Below are positions 19,122 through 27,670 of a DNA stretch of 64,000 nucleotides, piece by piece. Within the stretch, counting starts at the first letter, position 1. Each line of letters begins with the position of its first letter. A program made the position numbers and the translations under genes. The DNA is from Palsa-506 sp963709075 (GTDB lineage Bacteria > Actinomycetota > Actinomycetes > Streptosporangiales > Streptosporangiaceae). The notes under the pieces were generated by a model that saw only the letters and a list, made by a program, of their open reading frames with translations, did no database searches and was not told where the DNA came from. Location: contig CAVPUY010000014.1 of the NCBI GenBank assembly GCA_963709075.1, forward strand, positions 930,001-994,000, given 5' to 3'.

Positions 19122-20126
19122 ATGACTATGCCGCTGCGCCAGAGCGTCCGGGTGGGTACCTACCTGCTCCGCCAGAAACTGCTCCGCCGGGACAAGTTCC
19201 CGCTGCTCGTCGAGCTTGAGCCGCTGTTCGCGTGCAACCTGAAATGCGCGGGCTGCGGCAAGATCCAGCAGCCGGCCAGCCTGCTGAAGCAGCGGATGCC
19301 GGTCGAGCAGGCGCTGGCCGCGATCGAGGAATGCGGCGCGCCGATGGTCTCCATCGCCGGCGGCGAGCCGCTCATGCACCCGCAGATCGACGTGCTCGTC
19401 GCCGAGCTGATCAAGCGGAAGAAGTACGTGTTCCTGTGCACGAACGCGCTGCTGATCCCGAAGAAGCTGGACAAGTTCACGCCATCGCGGTACTTCGCCT
19501 GGGCGGTGCACATCGACGGGCTGGCCGAGCGGCACGACGAGTCGGTCTGCAAGGACGGCGTCTTCGACGAGGCGGTCGCGGCGATCAGGGAATGCCAGCG
19601 GCGCGGCTTCCGGGTCACCACGAACACCACATTCTTCAACACCGACACCCCGCAGACCGTCATCGACGTGCTCGATTACCTCAACGACGAGCTGAAGGTC
19701 GACGAGATGATGATCTCGCCGGCGTACGCGTACGAGAAGGCGCCCGATCAGGAGCACTTCCTCGGCGTGACCGAGACCAGGGAGCTGTTCCGCAAGGCGT
19801 TCGGCGGCGGCAACCGGCAGCGCTGGCGGCTCAATCACTCGCCGCTGTTCCTGGACTTCCTCGAGGGCAAGGCCGACTTCGGCTGCACCGCTTGGGGCAT
19901 CCCTTCGTACTCGCTGCTTGGCTGGCAGAAGCCCTGCTACCTGATGTCCGACGGGTATGTGCCGACGTACAAGGAGCTGATCGAGACCACCGACTGGGAT
20001 TCCTACGGCCGCGGCAAGGATCCGCGGTGCGCGAACTGCATGGCGCACTGCGGGTACGAGCCGTCGGCCGTGCTCGCCACGATGGGGTCATTGCGCGAGT
20101 CGATCCGCGCCATGCGCGGTTCCTGA
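19122..20126 (+). CDS. hpnH: Adenosyl-hopene transferase HpnH, radical SAM
   Basis: A 334-residue radical SAM enzyme joining 5'-deoxyadenosine to diploptene to make adenosylhopane. The cluster motif CNLKCAGC (CxxxCxxC) is at residues 38-45 and SIAGGEPL is the SAM-binding GGE motif. The N-terminus MTMPLRQSVRVGTYLLRQKL is the normal family start, and the C-terminal Cys-rich region RCANCMAHCGYEPSA is present. AAGGAGG at 19107-19113 lies 8 nt before the ATG, so independent initiation is likely even though the upstream IspH frame reads through in phase. It is the last clear gene of the hopanoid operon. Confidence 0.93.
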   Translation: MTMPLRQSVRVGTYLLRQKLLRRDKFPLLVELEPLFACNLKCAGCGKIQQPASLLKQRMPVEQALAAIEECGAPMVSIAGGEPLMHPQIDVLVAELIKRKKYVFLCTNALLIPKKLDKFTPSRYFAWAVHIDGLAERHDESVCKDGVFDEAVAAIRECQRRGFRVTTNTTFFNTDTPQTVIDVLDYLNDELKVDEMMISPAYAYEKAPDQEHFLGVTETRELFRKAFGGGNRQRWRLNHSPLFLDFLEGKADFGCTAWGIPSYSLLGWQKPCYLMSDGYVPTYKELIETTDWDSYGRGKDPRCANCMAHCGYEPSAVLATMGSLRESIRAMRGS

Positions 20127-20209
20127 TGTCACTTTAGGTATCCTCCCGGTTACGGGCAGGTGCAGTCCGCCTGCCGGCCGCTGCCTGACGTGCCGGGGGG
20201 AACCTGATC

Positions 20210-21881
20210 ATGACGCCGCCTGCCGGGCCGGGCATCCTCGGCAGGCCAGTCATCCCCCGGCAGCCTGCTGCCCCGCCCGGGCCAGCCGGGCCAGTCACTC
20301 CGATCGGCCCGGCGACCCCGGGCCGGCCTGCCGCCGCGATGGACAGCCGGCCGGGGAGCCGCGCGCCCGGCCCGCCGTGGCTGTGGGCCGTCCCGGCCGC
20401 GGCCACCCTCGCCGTCATGCTCTGCGGAATCCAGCGGCCGTCGTACTGGCGGGATGAGGCGGCCACGCTGGCCGCTGTCCACCGGCCGTTCGGCGCGCTG
20501 ATCCGGATGCTCGCCAGCGTAGACGCCGTGCACGGCCTGTATTACCTGCTGATGTGGGCGGATGTGCGGGTGGCCGGGACCGGCGAGCTTGCCACCCGGT
20601 TGCCGTCAGCGCTGGCCATGGCCGCGGCCGCGGCCAGCCTGACGGCGACAGGCCGGCGGTTAGTCTCGCCCCGGGCCGGGCTGTTCGCCGGGCTGGCCCT
20701 GGCCGCGCTGCCCGAGATCAGCTGGTACGGCCAGGACGCGCGCCCGTATGCGCTGGTCACCGCGCTAGCCACGGTTGCCGGTTACCTGCTGGTCAGGGCG
20801 CTCGGGCCGGCCGGTCCCGGCGCAGGTGGCTGGCCGCCTACGGGCTGAGCCTGACCGCGGCCGGCCTGGTCAACATCTTCGCACTGACGCTCATCCCCGC
20901 GCACGGGCTGACCATGGCGCTCGCCCGGCGGCACGAGCGCAGCTGGCTGGTCCGGCGGTCACTGCTGGCCGGCTGGCTGACGGCCGCGACAGCGGCCGCC
21001 GCCGCGGCCAGCCCGCTGATCGCGGCGGCCTGGGCGCAACGCGGCCAGGAGCACTGGCTGAAGAAGCCGGGGCTCCGCACGCTGGCCGCGCTGCGGTACC
21101 TGATCGGCCCGCCGGCGCTTGTCATCGTCGTGTTGCTGGTCATCGGCTGCGCCGTCGCGATCAGCGCGCTTCGCGGCCGGACCAGGGCCTGCCCGGCTGG
21201 CCCGGCTGGCCGGGCCGGCTGCCTGCGCTGTGCCTGCCCTGGCTGCTGCTGCCGTCGGCGGCGCTGCTGGCCGGCTCTCTGATCCAGCCGGTCTACACGC
21301 TGCGCTACGTCCTGTTCAGCCTGCCGGCCCTTGCGCTGCTCGCCGGGGCGGCGCTGGCCGCGCTCGGCCGGGCGGCCGGCCCGCTGGCCCTGGCGGTCGT
21401 GGTGCTCGTCGGCGTCCCGGCGCAGGCCAGCGTCCGGCGGCATGGCGCGCACGGAGACAATATCCGCCTGGCGGACACTATCGTCGCGGCCGCCCGGCGT
21501 CCCGGTGACGCGGTCATCTACGGCACTGCCGACGCCAGGGACCTGGCGGCGGCCTATCCGTTCGGGCTGTCCGCGCTGCGCAACATCGCCCTGGCCCGGG
21601 GCCCGGCTCAGTCCGGCACGCTGGCCGGTACCTACCGGCCGGCCGGGGCCGTCCGCGGCCGGCTCGCCGGAGTTCGCCGGACCTGGGTGGTCGAGATCGG
21701 CGCCGCCCGCCCGGCCAGGCTGCCGCTGCTGGCAGGACTGCGCTTCCGGCTCGTCCGCGAGTGGCGGCCAAGCGACATCTGGCTGATGCTGTACCGGCAC
21801 CAGCACCGGCACCGGCACCGGCACCGGCACCTGGACCGGCACCGGCACCGGGACCGGCACCGCCACCGGGAAGCTGGCTAG
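20210..21881 (+). CDS. Polytopic glycosyltransferase, GT39/ArnT-like (two frame breaks)
   Basis: A Pro/Gly/Ala-rich N-terminus of about 60 residues is followed by a multi-helix membrane domain. The first loop has SYWRDEAATLAAVHRPFGAL, the Asp-Glu pair being typical of lipid-phosphate-sugar-dependent GT-C enzymes, followed by EISWYGQDARPYAL. The helices continue in a second frame (SLTAAGLVNIFALTLIPAHG) and a third (PVYTLRYVLFSLPALALLAG), with breaks near 20825 and 21200. The C-terminus is a tail of His-Arg dipeptides encoded by CACCGG repeats (21800-21870). It lies 83 bases after hpnH, in the same direction; a role in hopanoid or envelope glycosylation is possible but unproven. Confidence 0.7.
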
Positions 21882-22149
21882 CTGACGGCACCCGGACCCG
21901 GACGCTTCAGCCCGGCCGCATCTTGCGCAACTGAGTTATGGGTTAAGTCAAGCGAATCCCATGCGCGAATAGTGCTGAGGTAATGATTTTTTACCTTGCG
22001 CTGCCGATGTATACACTGCGGCATCAGAAGGTGCCGGGCATGTCCGGTACCTGCGAGCCGTAGAGCAGCACGTAACCGTGGTGGTGGTTCGGTACGGCTA
22101 TTCGACTATCCGGGCGATGCCGCAATGTCTGCGCTTTAGCGAGGAAAAC
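21882..22149 (+). promoter_or_regulatory. Leader region of the sugar cluster
   Basis: About 270 bases, partly AT-rich around 21935-22025 (GTTAAGTCAAGCG, TGATTTTTTACC, GATGTATACACTG). It probably contains the promoter of the nucleotide-sugar dehydrogenase operon. TGTATACA is a short palindrome at about 22008-22015. No specific box can be assigned with confidence. Confidence 0.35.
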
Positions 22150-23364
22150 ATGCCGACGGCCCGCCAGGCTGCCTGCGCCTTCTCTGCCGACGTGGTGATA
22201 ATCGGCGGTTGCGGACGAGTCGGCCTGCCCTTCGGGGTAGCGCTGGCGTCCCGTGGCTTGTCGATCCGGCTCTATGACCGCAACACGGCCGCGGTCGACC
22301 TAGTCAATGCCGGACGCATGCCATTCCTGGAAAGCGGCGCAGCTGAACCGCTGCGGGCATCCGTCACCGCTGGCAGGCTCATCGCGACGACCGATCCGGC
22401 GGCGGTCGGCACCGCCGAGGTCATCGTCGTCGTCGTCGGGACGCCGGTCGACGAGCATCTCAACCCGGACCTGGGCGCGGTGCCCGCCGCCCTGGACCGG
22501 TGCGCCGAGCATCTGGTGGACGGCCAGCTGGTGATCCTGCGCAGCACCGTCCACCCGACGGTCACCGCACTGACCGAGCGAATGCTGCGCAGGCGCGGTA
22601 TCAGCGTCGATATCGCCTGCTGTCCCGAGCGCATTGCGGAGGGACACGCCATGACCGAGCTGTTCGACCTGCCGCAGATCGTCGGTGCCCGCACCGACCG
22701 GGCCGGGGACCGGGCGGAGAAATTCTTCCGCAACCTGACCAGCGAGGTCATCCGGCTGCAGCCGGAGGAGGCTGAACTCGCCAAGCTGTTCACCAATACC
22801 TGGCGGTATATCAAGTTCGCGACCGCCAATCAGTTCTGGATGATGGCGAACGACTTCGGGCTTGACTTCGAGCGCATACGTGCGGCAATCCGGCAAGATT
22901 ACCCGCGTGCCGCCGACATGCCGGGGCCAGGCTTCGCCGCCGGCCCGTGCCTGCTGAAGGACACAATGCAGCTGGCCGCGTTCAACCAGAACAATTTTGT
23001 GCTCGGTCACTCGGCAATGCTTATCAATGAGGGTTTGCCCCTCTACCTCGTCTCCAGGCTGCAAGCCCGCTATGACATCTCGTCGCTGACCGTGGGGATC
23101 CTGGGAATGGGCTTCAAGGCCGGCAGTGATGATCCGCGGGAAAGCCTGTCCTACAAGCTCCGCAAGATCCTGCTGCTCAAGGCGGGGCAGACGCTGTGCA
23201 CGGACCCGTATATCGCCGATGAGCGGTTCGTGCCGCTCGGCGATGTGCTGGCTAAGGCGGACCTGCTGATCGTGGGCGCGCCCCATCCCGTCTACCGCGA
23301 CCTGGTCACCGACAAGCCGGTCGCGGACATCTGGGGCGTGACCGGAAGAGGTATGCGGATATGA
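22150..23364 (+). CDS. Nucleotide-sugar dehydrogenase (UDP-glucose/GDP-mannose dehydrogenase family)
   Basis: A 404-residue NAD-dependent enzyme oxidising C6 of an NDP-sugar to a uronate. The N-terminal Rossmann motif is VVIIGGCGRVGLPFGVALAS. VGTPVDEHLNPDL and RSTVHPTVT are conserved, the catalytic Cys lies in GPGFAAGPCLLKDTMQ, and the central helix has EAELAKLFTNTWRYIKFA. The C-terminal half resembles WecC-type UDP-ManNAc dehydrogenases, but the substrate is not decidable. ATG 22150 has GAGG 5 nt upstream; earlier in-frame starts at 22078 and 22114 are less likely. The stop overlaps the GT2 start (ATGA). Confidence 0.88.
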   Translation: MPTARQAACAFSADVVIIGGCGRVGLPFGVALASRGLSIRLYDRNTAAVDLVNAGRMPFLESGAAEPLRASVTAGRLIATTDPAAVGTAEVIVVVVGTPVDEHLNPDLGAVPAALDRCAEHLVDGQLVILRSTVHPTVTALTERMLRRRGISVDIACCPERIAEGHAMTELFDLPQIVGARTDRAGDRAEKFFRNLTSEVIRLQPEEAELAKLFTNTWRYIKFATANQFWMMANDFGLDFERIRAAIRQDYPRAADMPGPGFAAGPCLLKDTMQLAAFNQNNFVLGHSAMLINEGLPLYLVSRLQARYDISSLTVGILGMGFKAGSDDPRESLSYKLRKILLLKAGQTLCTDPYIADERFVPLGDVLAKADLLIVGAPHPVYRDLVTDKPVADIWGVTGRGMRI

Positions 23365-24119
23365 GTCCTCAGGTCACCGTGGTGATTCCGGTTTACGACG
23401 AGGGTCCGGCCGTCGTGCCCTGCCTGGAGCGGATCCTGGCGGCGGTGACGTCGCCGTGCGAGGTGCTCGTCGTCTATGACCGGCCGGACGACAGCACGGT
23501 GCCCTACATCGAGAAGGTCGCCAGCTCGGATCAGCGGGTGCGCGGCGTGCTCAATGCCTTCGGCCCCGGCCCGGCCAACGCGATCCGGTCCGGTTTCGAC
23601 GAGGCGCGCTCGGCGGTCACCGTGGTCACCATGGCCGACGGCAGTGACGATCCGCGCCAGATCGATGACCTGGCCCGCCTGGTCGACCGGGGAGTCGCTG
23701 TCGCCGCCGCGTCCCGGTACATGCCTGGCGGCCAGCAGGTCGGCGGCCCGCGGCTGAAGCGCAGGCTGTCGAGGTGGGCAGGCAAGTCGCTGCGGCTGTT
23801 CGCCCGGGTGGGCACCCGCGACGCCACCAACAGCTTCAAGGCGTATTCCACCGATTTCGTCCGGCAGGCGGGCATCGACTCGCGGGCGGGATTCGAGATC
23901 GGGCTGGAACTCACCGCGAAAGCGGCCAGGCTGGGGCTGCCGGTCGCGGAGATCCCGACGATCTGGCTGGATCGCTCGCTCGGGGATTCCCGCTTCGAAT
24001 TGGTTCGATGGCTGCCCGGTTACCTGCATTGGTACCGCTTTGCCTTCGGCCCGAGGCTGACCATGGAAAAGCTGGCCGCCCGCCGTGGCGCCGCCGGGAC
24101 GCAGGAACCACCGCCATGA
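23361..24119 (+). CDS. Family 2 glycosyltransferase (dolichyl-phosphate mannosyltransferase-like)
   Basis: A 252-residue GT2 enzyme with the N-terminal nucleotide-sugar fold VTVVIPVYDEGPAVVPCLER, DRPDDSTV, a DGSDDP motif corresponding to the DxD region, and GGQQVGGPRLKRRLSRWAGK near 130-145. There are no obvious C-terminal membrane helices. It probably transfers a sugar from an NDP donor to a lipid phosphate carrier, which would supply the neighbouring GT-C-like membrane enzymes. ATGA overlap with the dehydrogenase gene indicates an operon. A repeat-filled gap separates it from the epimerase. Confidence 0.85.
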   Translation: MSPQVTVVIPVYDEGPAVVPCLERILAAVTSPCEVLVVYDRPDDSTVPYIEKVASSDQRVRGVLNAFGPGPANAIRSGFDEARSAVTVVTMADGSDDPRQIDDLARLVDRGVAVAAASRYMPGGQQVGGPRLKRRLSRWAGKSLRLFARVGTRDATNSFKAYSTDFVRQAGIDSRAGFEIGLELTAKAARLGLPVAEIPTIWLDRSLGDSRFELVRWLPGYLHWYRFAFGPRLTMEKLAARRGAAGTQEPPP

Positions 24120-24152
24120 CGGGAGGACGCGTCCATGCTGCGACACCGCGAA

Positions 24153-24210
24153 TGCTGAGACAGCGGGAGTGCTGAGACAGCGGGAGTGCTGAGACAGCGG
24201 GACTGCTGAG
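24153..24210 (+). repeat. 17-bp tandem repeat, 3.4 copies
   Basis: Three near-identical copies of tgctgagacagcgggag (24153-24169, 24170-24186, 24187-24203) plus a partial copy tgctgag to 24210. It lies in the 105-base spacer between the GT2 and epimerase genes, immediately upstream of the epimerase ribosome-binding site. The unit is not a multiple of three and the stretch is not coding. Confidence 0.85.
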
Positions 24211-24224
24211 ATTAAGGAGTGCTT

Positions 24225-25250
24225 GTGTCGAAGGTTCTGGTCACCGGCTCGGCCGGCTTCATCGGCGGCTATGTCACCGCGGAGTTGCTTAATGGCGGCC
24301 ACACCGTGGTCGGCGTCGACAATTTCTCCAAGTACGGGCCGGTAAAGCATGGCTTCGACGATCACCCGAACTACTACTTCGTCGAGGGCGACGCGCGTGA
24401 CGGCGACCTGCTGGCCGACCTGCTTGACGGGTGCGAGCATTTCATCGCCGGCGCCGCGATGATCGGCGGGATCTCCTATTTCCACGCCTACGCCTACGAC
24501 CTGCTCGCCACCAACGAGCGGATCATGGCGTCGAGTTGCGACGCGGCGCTGCGGGCCCGCAAGTCCGGAGCGCTGCAGAAGGTGACCTATCTCAGCTCGT
24601 CGATGGTCTATGAGAGCACCGACCACTGGCCGTCCAGGGAAGGCGACGAGCGGCGAGTCCCGCCGCCGCATTCCTCGTACGGCTTCCAGAAGCTCGCCGT
24701 CGAGTACTTCGCCCGGGCCGCGTGGGATCAGTACAAGCTGCCCTACACGATCGTGCGCCCGTTCAACTGCGTCGGCATCGGCGAGGGGCGGGCACTCGGC
24801 CAGGCCGAGGTGCTGTCCGGGAACGTCCGGCTGGCCATGTCGCACGTGGTGCCCGATCTCGTGCAGAAGGTGATCGAGGGCCAGGACCCGCTGCGTATCC
24901 TCGGCCAGGGTCACCAGGTTCGGCACTATACCTACGGCGGTGATCTCGCTCGCGGGATCGTCGCCACGCTGCTGCATCCGGGCACGGTCAATGAGGACTT
25001 CAACCTGTCCACCGCGGAGTCGACGACCGTGCTCGAGCTCGCCGAGCGCATCTGGCGCAAGATCAAGGGCCCGGATGTCCCGTTTCGCTTCGTGACCGAG
25101 GAACCGTACGAGCATGACGTGCAACGGCGCGTTCCCGACGTGGGCAAGGCCAGGCGGGTACTGGGCTACCAGGCAACGACGACGCTCGACGAGATGCTCG
25201 ATGAGGTCATCCCGTGGATCGGACAGGCGGTCCGCGAGGGGCGGTTGTGA
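24225..25250 (+). CDS. NAD-dependent NDP-sugar epimerase/dehydratase (extended SDR)
   Basis: A 341-residue extended short-chain dehydrogenase. The NAD-binding motif is VLVTGSAGFIGGYVTAELL near the N-terminus. The catalytic Ser is in YLSSSMVYES and the YxxxK pair in SSYGFQKLAVEYFAR. VRPFNCVGIGEG is the substrate loop. It likely acts on a UDP-, GDP- or dTDP-sugar in the same pathway as the dehydrogenase upstream. Start GTG 24225 is 5 nt after AAGGAG. The stop overlaps the next gene's GTG (GTGA), so translation is coupled. Exact reaction unknown. Confidence 0.88.
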   Translation: MSKVLVTGSAGFIGGYVTAELLNGGHTVVGVDNFSKYGPVKHGFDDHPNYYFVEGDARDGDLLADLLDGCEHFIAGAAMIGGISYFHAYAYDLLATNERIMASSCDAALRARKSGALQKVTYLSSSMVYESTDHWPSREGDERRVPPPHSSYGFQKLAVEYFARAAWDQYKLPYTIVRPFNCVGIGEGRALGQAEVLSGNVRLAMSHVVPDLVQKVIEGQDPLRILGQGHQVRHYTYGGDLARGIVATLLHPGTVNEDFNLSTAESTTVLELAERIWRKIKGPDVPFRFVTEEPYEHDVQRRVPDVGKARRVLGYQATTTLDEMLDEVIPWIGQAVREGRL

Positions 25251-27391
25251 GCGAGGAACCGACGGACCTGGCGGGTCCCGCGCCGCGTCCCGGCACCGCG
25301 CCGCGGCCGGGCACCGTGCCGCGGGCCAGCACCGTGCCGCGGGCCGGCACCGTGCCGCGGGCCGGCACCGTGCCGCGGCCGGGCACCGGCACCGCCGCAT
25401 CGGGCAGCGCACAGACGCTTGACCGCACTGGCCCGGCCGCCCCGGCTGGCGGCCTTGCCGCGGCTGGCGGTCTTACCGCGGCCGCCCCGGCCGGCGGTCT
25501 TACCGCGGCCGCCCCGGCCGGCGGTCTTACCGCGGCCGCCCCGGCTGGCGGCAAGACGCCGGCCGCTGGCCAGGAAGGCCCGGGCCCGGCCGCGTTCGCC
25601 AGGATCCGCGGGACGGCCAGCCACCCGGTCGCCGTCCACCTGGCGGTCCTGGCCGGCTTCATCGCCGCCGGCATCGGAGTCACCTGGCCACGAGCCACGT
25701 ACCTGGCCGGCCGCCTGCCGGCGACTCGCGACGCGGGCAGCTACGTATGGGGATTCTGGTGGATCGCCCATCAGGTCGAGCATCTCGGCAATCCGTGGTT
25801 CACCCGCTCCATCGACGCCCCGGCAGGAGCCCAGCTCGGCCTGCACGCCCTGCTGCCGCTGCCGGGCGTGCTCATGATGCCGGTCACGATTGCCTTCGGC
25901 CCGAGCGCGTCCTACAACCTGCTGTCCATAGCGATGCCCGGCCTGCTCGGTTATGCGATGTACCGGGCGGCCAGGCTCTGGCTGCCGTCGCAGGCGGGCG
26001 CGATCGCTGCGGGAGCGTTCTTCGGCCTGTCATCGATGCTGGCCTGGCGCTCCTTCTATCACCTGAACCTGGCCGCCGGGGTGCTGTTCCTGCCGCTGGC
26101 GCTGGAGGCGGCGGTGCGGCTGACCCGCCGGCCGGGCTGGCGCCAGGCGGTCGTTCTCGGGCTGGCCGTCGGCGGGGCGCTGCTGACCGACCAGGAGATG
26201 GCCGTCCTGGTGATCATCCTGGCCTGCCTGGCCGTGCTGCCCTGGCTGCTGCGCCGTCCGATAGCACCGAAGCTGCGGCCCGCGGCGCTGGCCGCTGGCG
26301 TCACCGTGCTTGCCGGCAGCCCGCAGATCATCGCCGTGATCCAGGTGACGAGATCAGGGGGCGCCGCCATCGCGCCGCACGACCTGGCCCGCTCCTACAC
26401 CGGCAACAGCGTCACGTTTCCCCGGATGTTCGAGATCTCCCCGCGGCTGAAGCAGTTCGGCCTGGCCGGCCGCGGCTTCTTCTATCACGGCTTCGTCTAC
26501 CACGGCCCGATCGGCGACGGGATCCCGACCTTCGGCCTGGTGCTGGGCGTGCTCGTGGTAGCCGGCCTGATCGTCGCCTGGCGCCAGCGCAGCGCCCGGC
26601 TGCTTGCGCTGCTGTGGCTCGGCTGCGCCGCGCTGGCACTCGGCCCGGCACTGCGGGTCGGCTCGCACATCTACACCCCTGCCGCCGAGACTCTGCACGG
26701 CGTGCGGCTGTCAGCCGTGATGCCCTACACCTGGTTCGTCCGCATCCCGGGCCTGTCCGGCTTCCGGGAAGCGAGCCGGATCATGATGCTCGCCATGGTG
26801 CCCGCCGCCCTGCTCGCCGGGGCAGCGGTGAACTGGCTGCGCTACCACGCGGCCCCGGTGATCATCCTGGTCGTGGCCCTCGGGATCCTCGAGGCTGGCT
26901 GGTCAGGCAATCCCCGCATCGGCTCGATGCCTACCGCGCTGCCCGCCGTCGACGGCCCGGTCGCCGCGGACCATTCCGGGTCGCTCGTCGTCGATGTCCC
27001 TTACGGCCTCCGCGGCGGAACTGATGCCTACGGAAGTCAGTACGACCCGGGAGCGCAGGTGCTGGCGACGGCCGACGGTCACCCGCGGGCCGTCGGTTTC
27101 CTGTCCCGGGTTCCGGCCCCGACCGTGGCCGCGACCGAAAAGCACCAGTTCTTCGCCCGGCTGGTCGCCACCCAGGACGGGAAGCAGAACACCCCGGCAC
27201 AGCTGGCCGCGGCCTGGCAGGATGCCCGGCACCTGCGTGTCGGCTGGGTGCTCGTGTGGAACTGGGGCGGCGCCAGGCAACGGGCGTGCATACGGTACCT
27301 GCACCAGACCGGCTTCCGGCTCGACTACCGGGCCGACGGCGTGAAGGTATACCGGCCGGACGTCCTGGCCGGAAACCCGGCCGGCCAGTAG
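25247..27391 (+). CDS. Polytopic membrane glycosyltransferase-like protein with repeat-rich N-terminus
   Basis: A 714-residue protein. Residues about 12-50 are six copies of a hexapeptide like VPRAGT, and about 66-102 are copies of GGLTAAAPA, both from in-frame 18- and 27-bp DNA repeats. A membrane domain of roughly ten helices follows from about residue 130, with an early loop ATRDAGSYVWGFWWIAHQVE and a later GLSGFREASRIMMLAM, as seen in large GT-C-like or YfhO-like actinobacterial proteins. A soluble C-terminal domain (about 565-714) has DVPYGLRGGTDAYGSQYDPG. The frame is intact. It probably assembles a glycan at the membrane. Confidence 0.75.
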   Translation: MSEEPTDLAGPAPRPGTAPRPGTVPRASTVPRAGTVPRAGTVPRPGTGTAASGSAQTLDRTGPAAPAGGLAAAGGLTAAAPAGGLTAAAPAGGLTAAAPAGGKTPAAGQEGPGPAAFARIRGTASHPVAVHLAVLAGFIAAGIGVTWPRATYLAGRLPATRDAGSYVWGFWWIAHQVEHLGNPWFTRSIDAPAGAQLGLHALLPLPGVLMMPVTIAFGPSASYNLLSIAMPGLLGYAMYRAARLWLPSQAGAIAAGAFFGLSSMLAWRSFYHLNLAAGVLFLPLALEAAVRLTRRPGWRQAVVLGLAVGGALLTDQEMAVLVIILACLAVLPWLLRRPIAPKLRPAALAAGVTVLAGSPQIIAVIQVTRSGGAAIAPHDLARSYTGNSVTFPRMFEISPRLKQFGLAGRGFFYHGFVYHGPIGDGIPTFGLVLGVLVVAGLIVAWRQRSARLLALLWLGCAALALGPALRVGSHIYTPAAETLHGVRLSAVMPYTWFVRIPGLSGFREASRIMMLAMVPAALLAGAAVNWLRYHAAPVIILVVALGILEAGWSGNPRIGSMPTALPAVDGPVAADHSGSLVVDVPYGLRGGTDAYGSQYDPGAQVLATADGHPRAVGFLSRVPAPTVAATEKHQFFARLVATQDGKQNTPAQLAAAWQDARHLRVGWVLVWNWGGARQRACIRYLHQTGFRLDYRADGVKVYRPDVLAGNPAGQ

Positions 27392-27392
27392 C

Positions 27393-27436
27393 GCCGCCCG
27401 GCCGGCCAGCGCCGCCCGGCCGGCCAGCGCCGCCCG
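27393..27436 (+). repeat. 18-bp tandem repeat after the membrane protein gene
   Basis: Two full copies and a partial copy of gccgcccggccggccagc directly after the stop codon. The GGCCGGCC cores are self-complementary and could form terminator-like hairpins. Noncoding. Confidence 0.6.
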
Positions 27437-27635
27437 CCCGGACCAATTATCCCGGTAATTCTGCGGGCACTTTCAGCGTCCGTTCAGGGTGGCTCGCCAG
27501 GATCGGTACTGGCGCACGCCGGTGCGCCCGGCACCTCAGCCGGCCGTGCCGTGGCCGCCCGGCGCGCGCCGCCAACCGCCGCCAGGGTCCGCCCGCACGG
27601 CGACCTGATCAAACGTGCCGGGCCGCGGCATGCCA

Positions 27636-27654
27636 GGCCCTAAAGATCATTTGA
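27636..27654 (+). repeat. Solo ISL3-like terminal sequence
   Basis: GGCCCTAAAGATCATTTGA matches 17 of 19 bases with GGCTCTCAAGATCATTTGA at 62457-62475, which lies ahead of the ISL3-family transposase. It sits at the 3' edge of the broken GH15-like gene and is best read as a remnant insertion-sequence end. No transposase lies nearby. Confidence 0.45.
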
Positions 27655-27670
27655 AACGGGAACTCCAGGC

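Noticed and set aside
17853..20048. 731-codon open frame on the minus strand opposite hpnG/ispH/hpnH
   Set aside because: It is an antisense shadow in high-GC DNA; the product is Arg/Gly/Leu-rich with no family motifs, while the plus strand carries clear conserved enzymes.
20838..21866. Minus-strand frame beginning with VPVPVPVP repeats
   Set aside because: Reverse translation of the CACCGG repeat and shadow of the GT39-like gene.
23292..25412. 706-codon minus-strand frame opposite the GT2 and epimerase genes
   Set aside because: Antisense shadow; its start is a repeat-derived RCRPAARC-type string and nothing matches a known domain.
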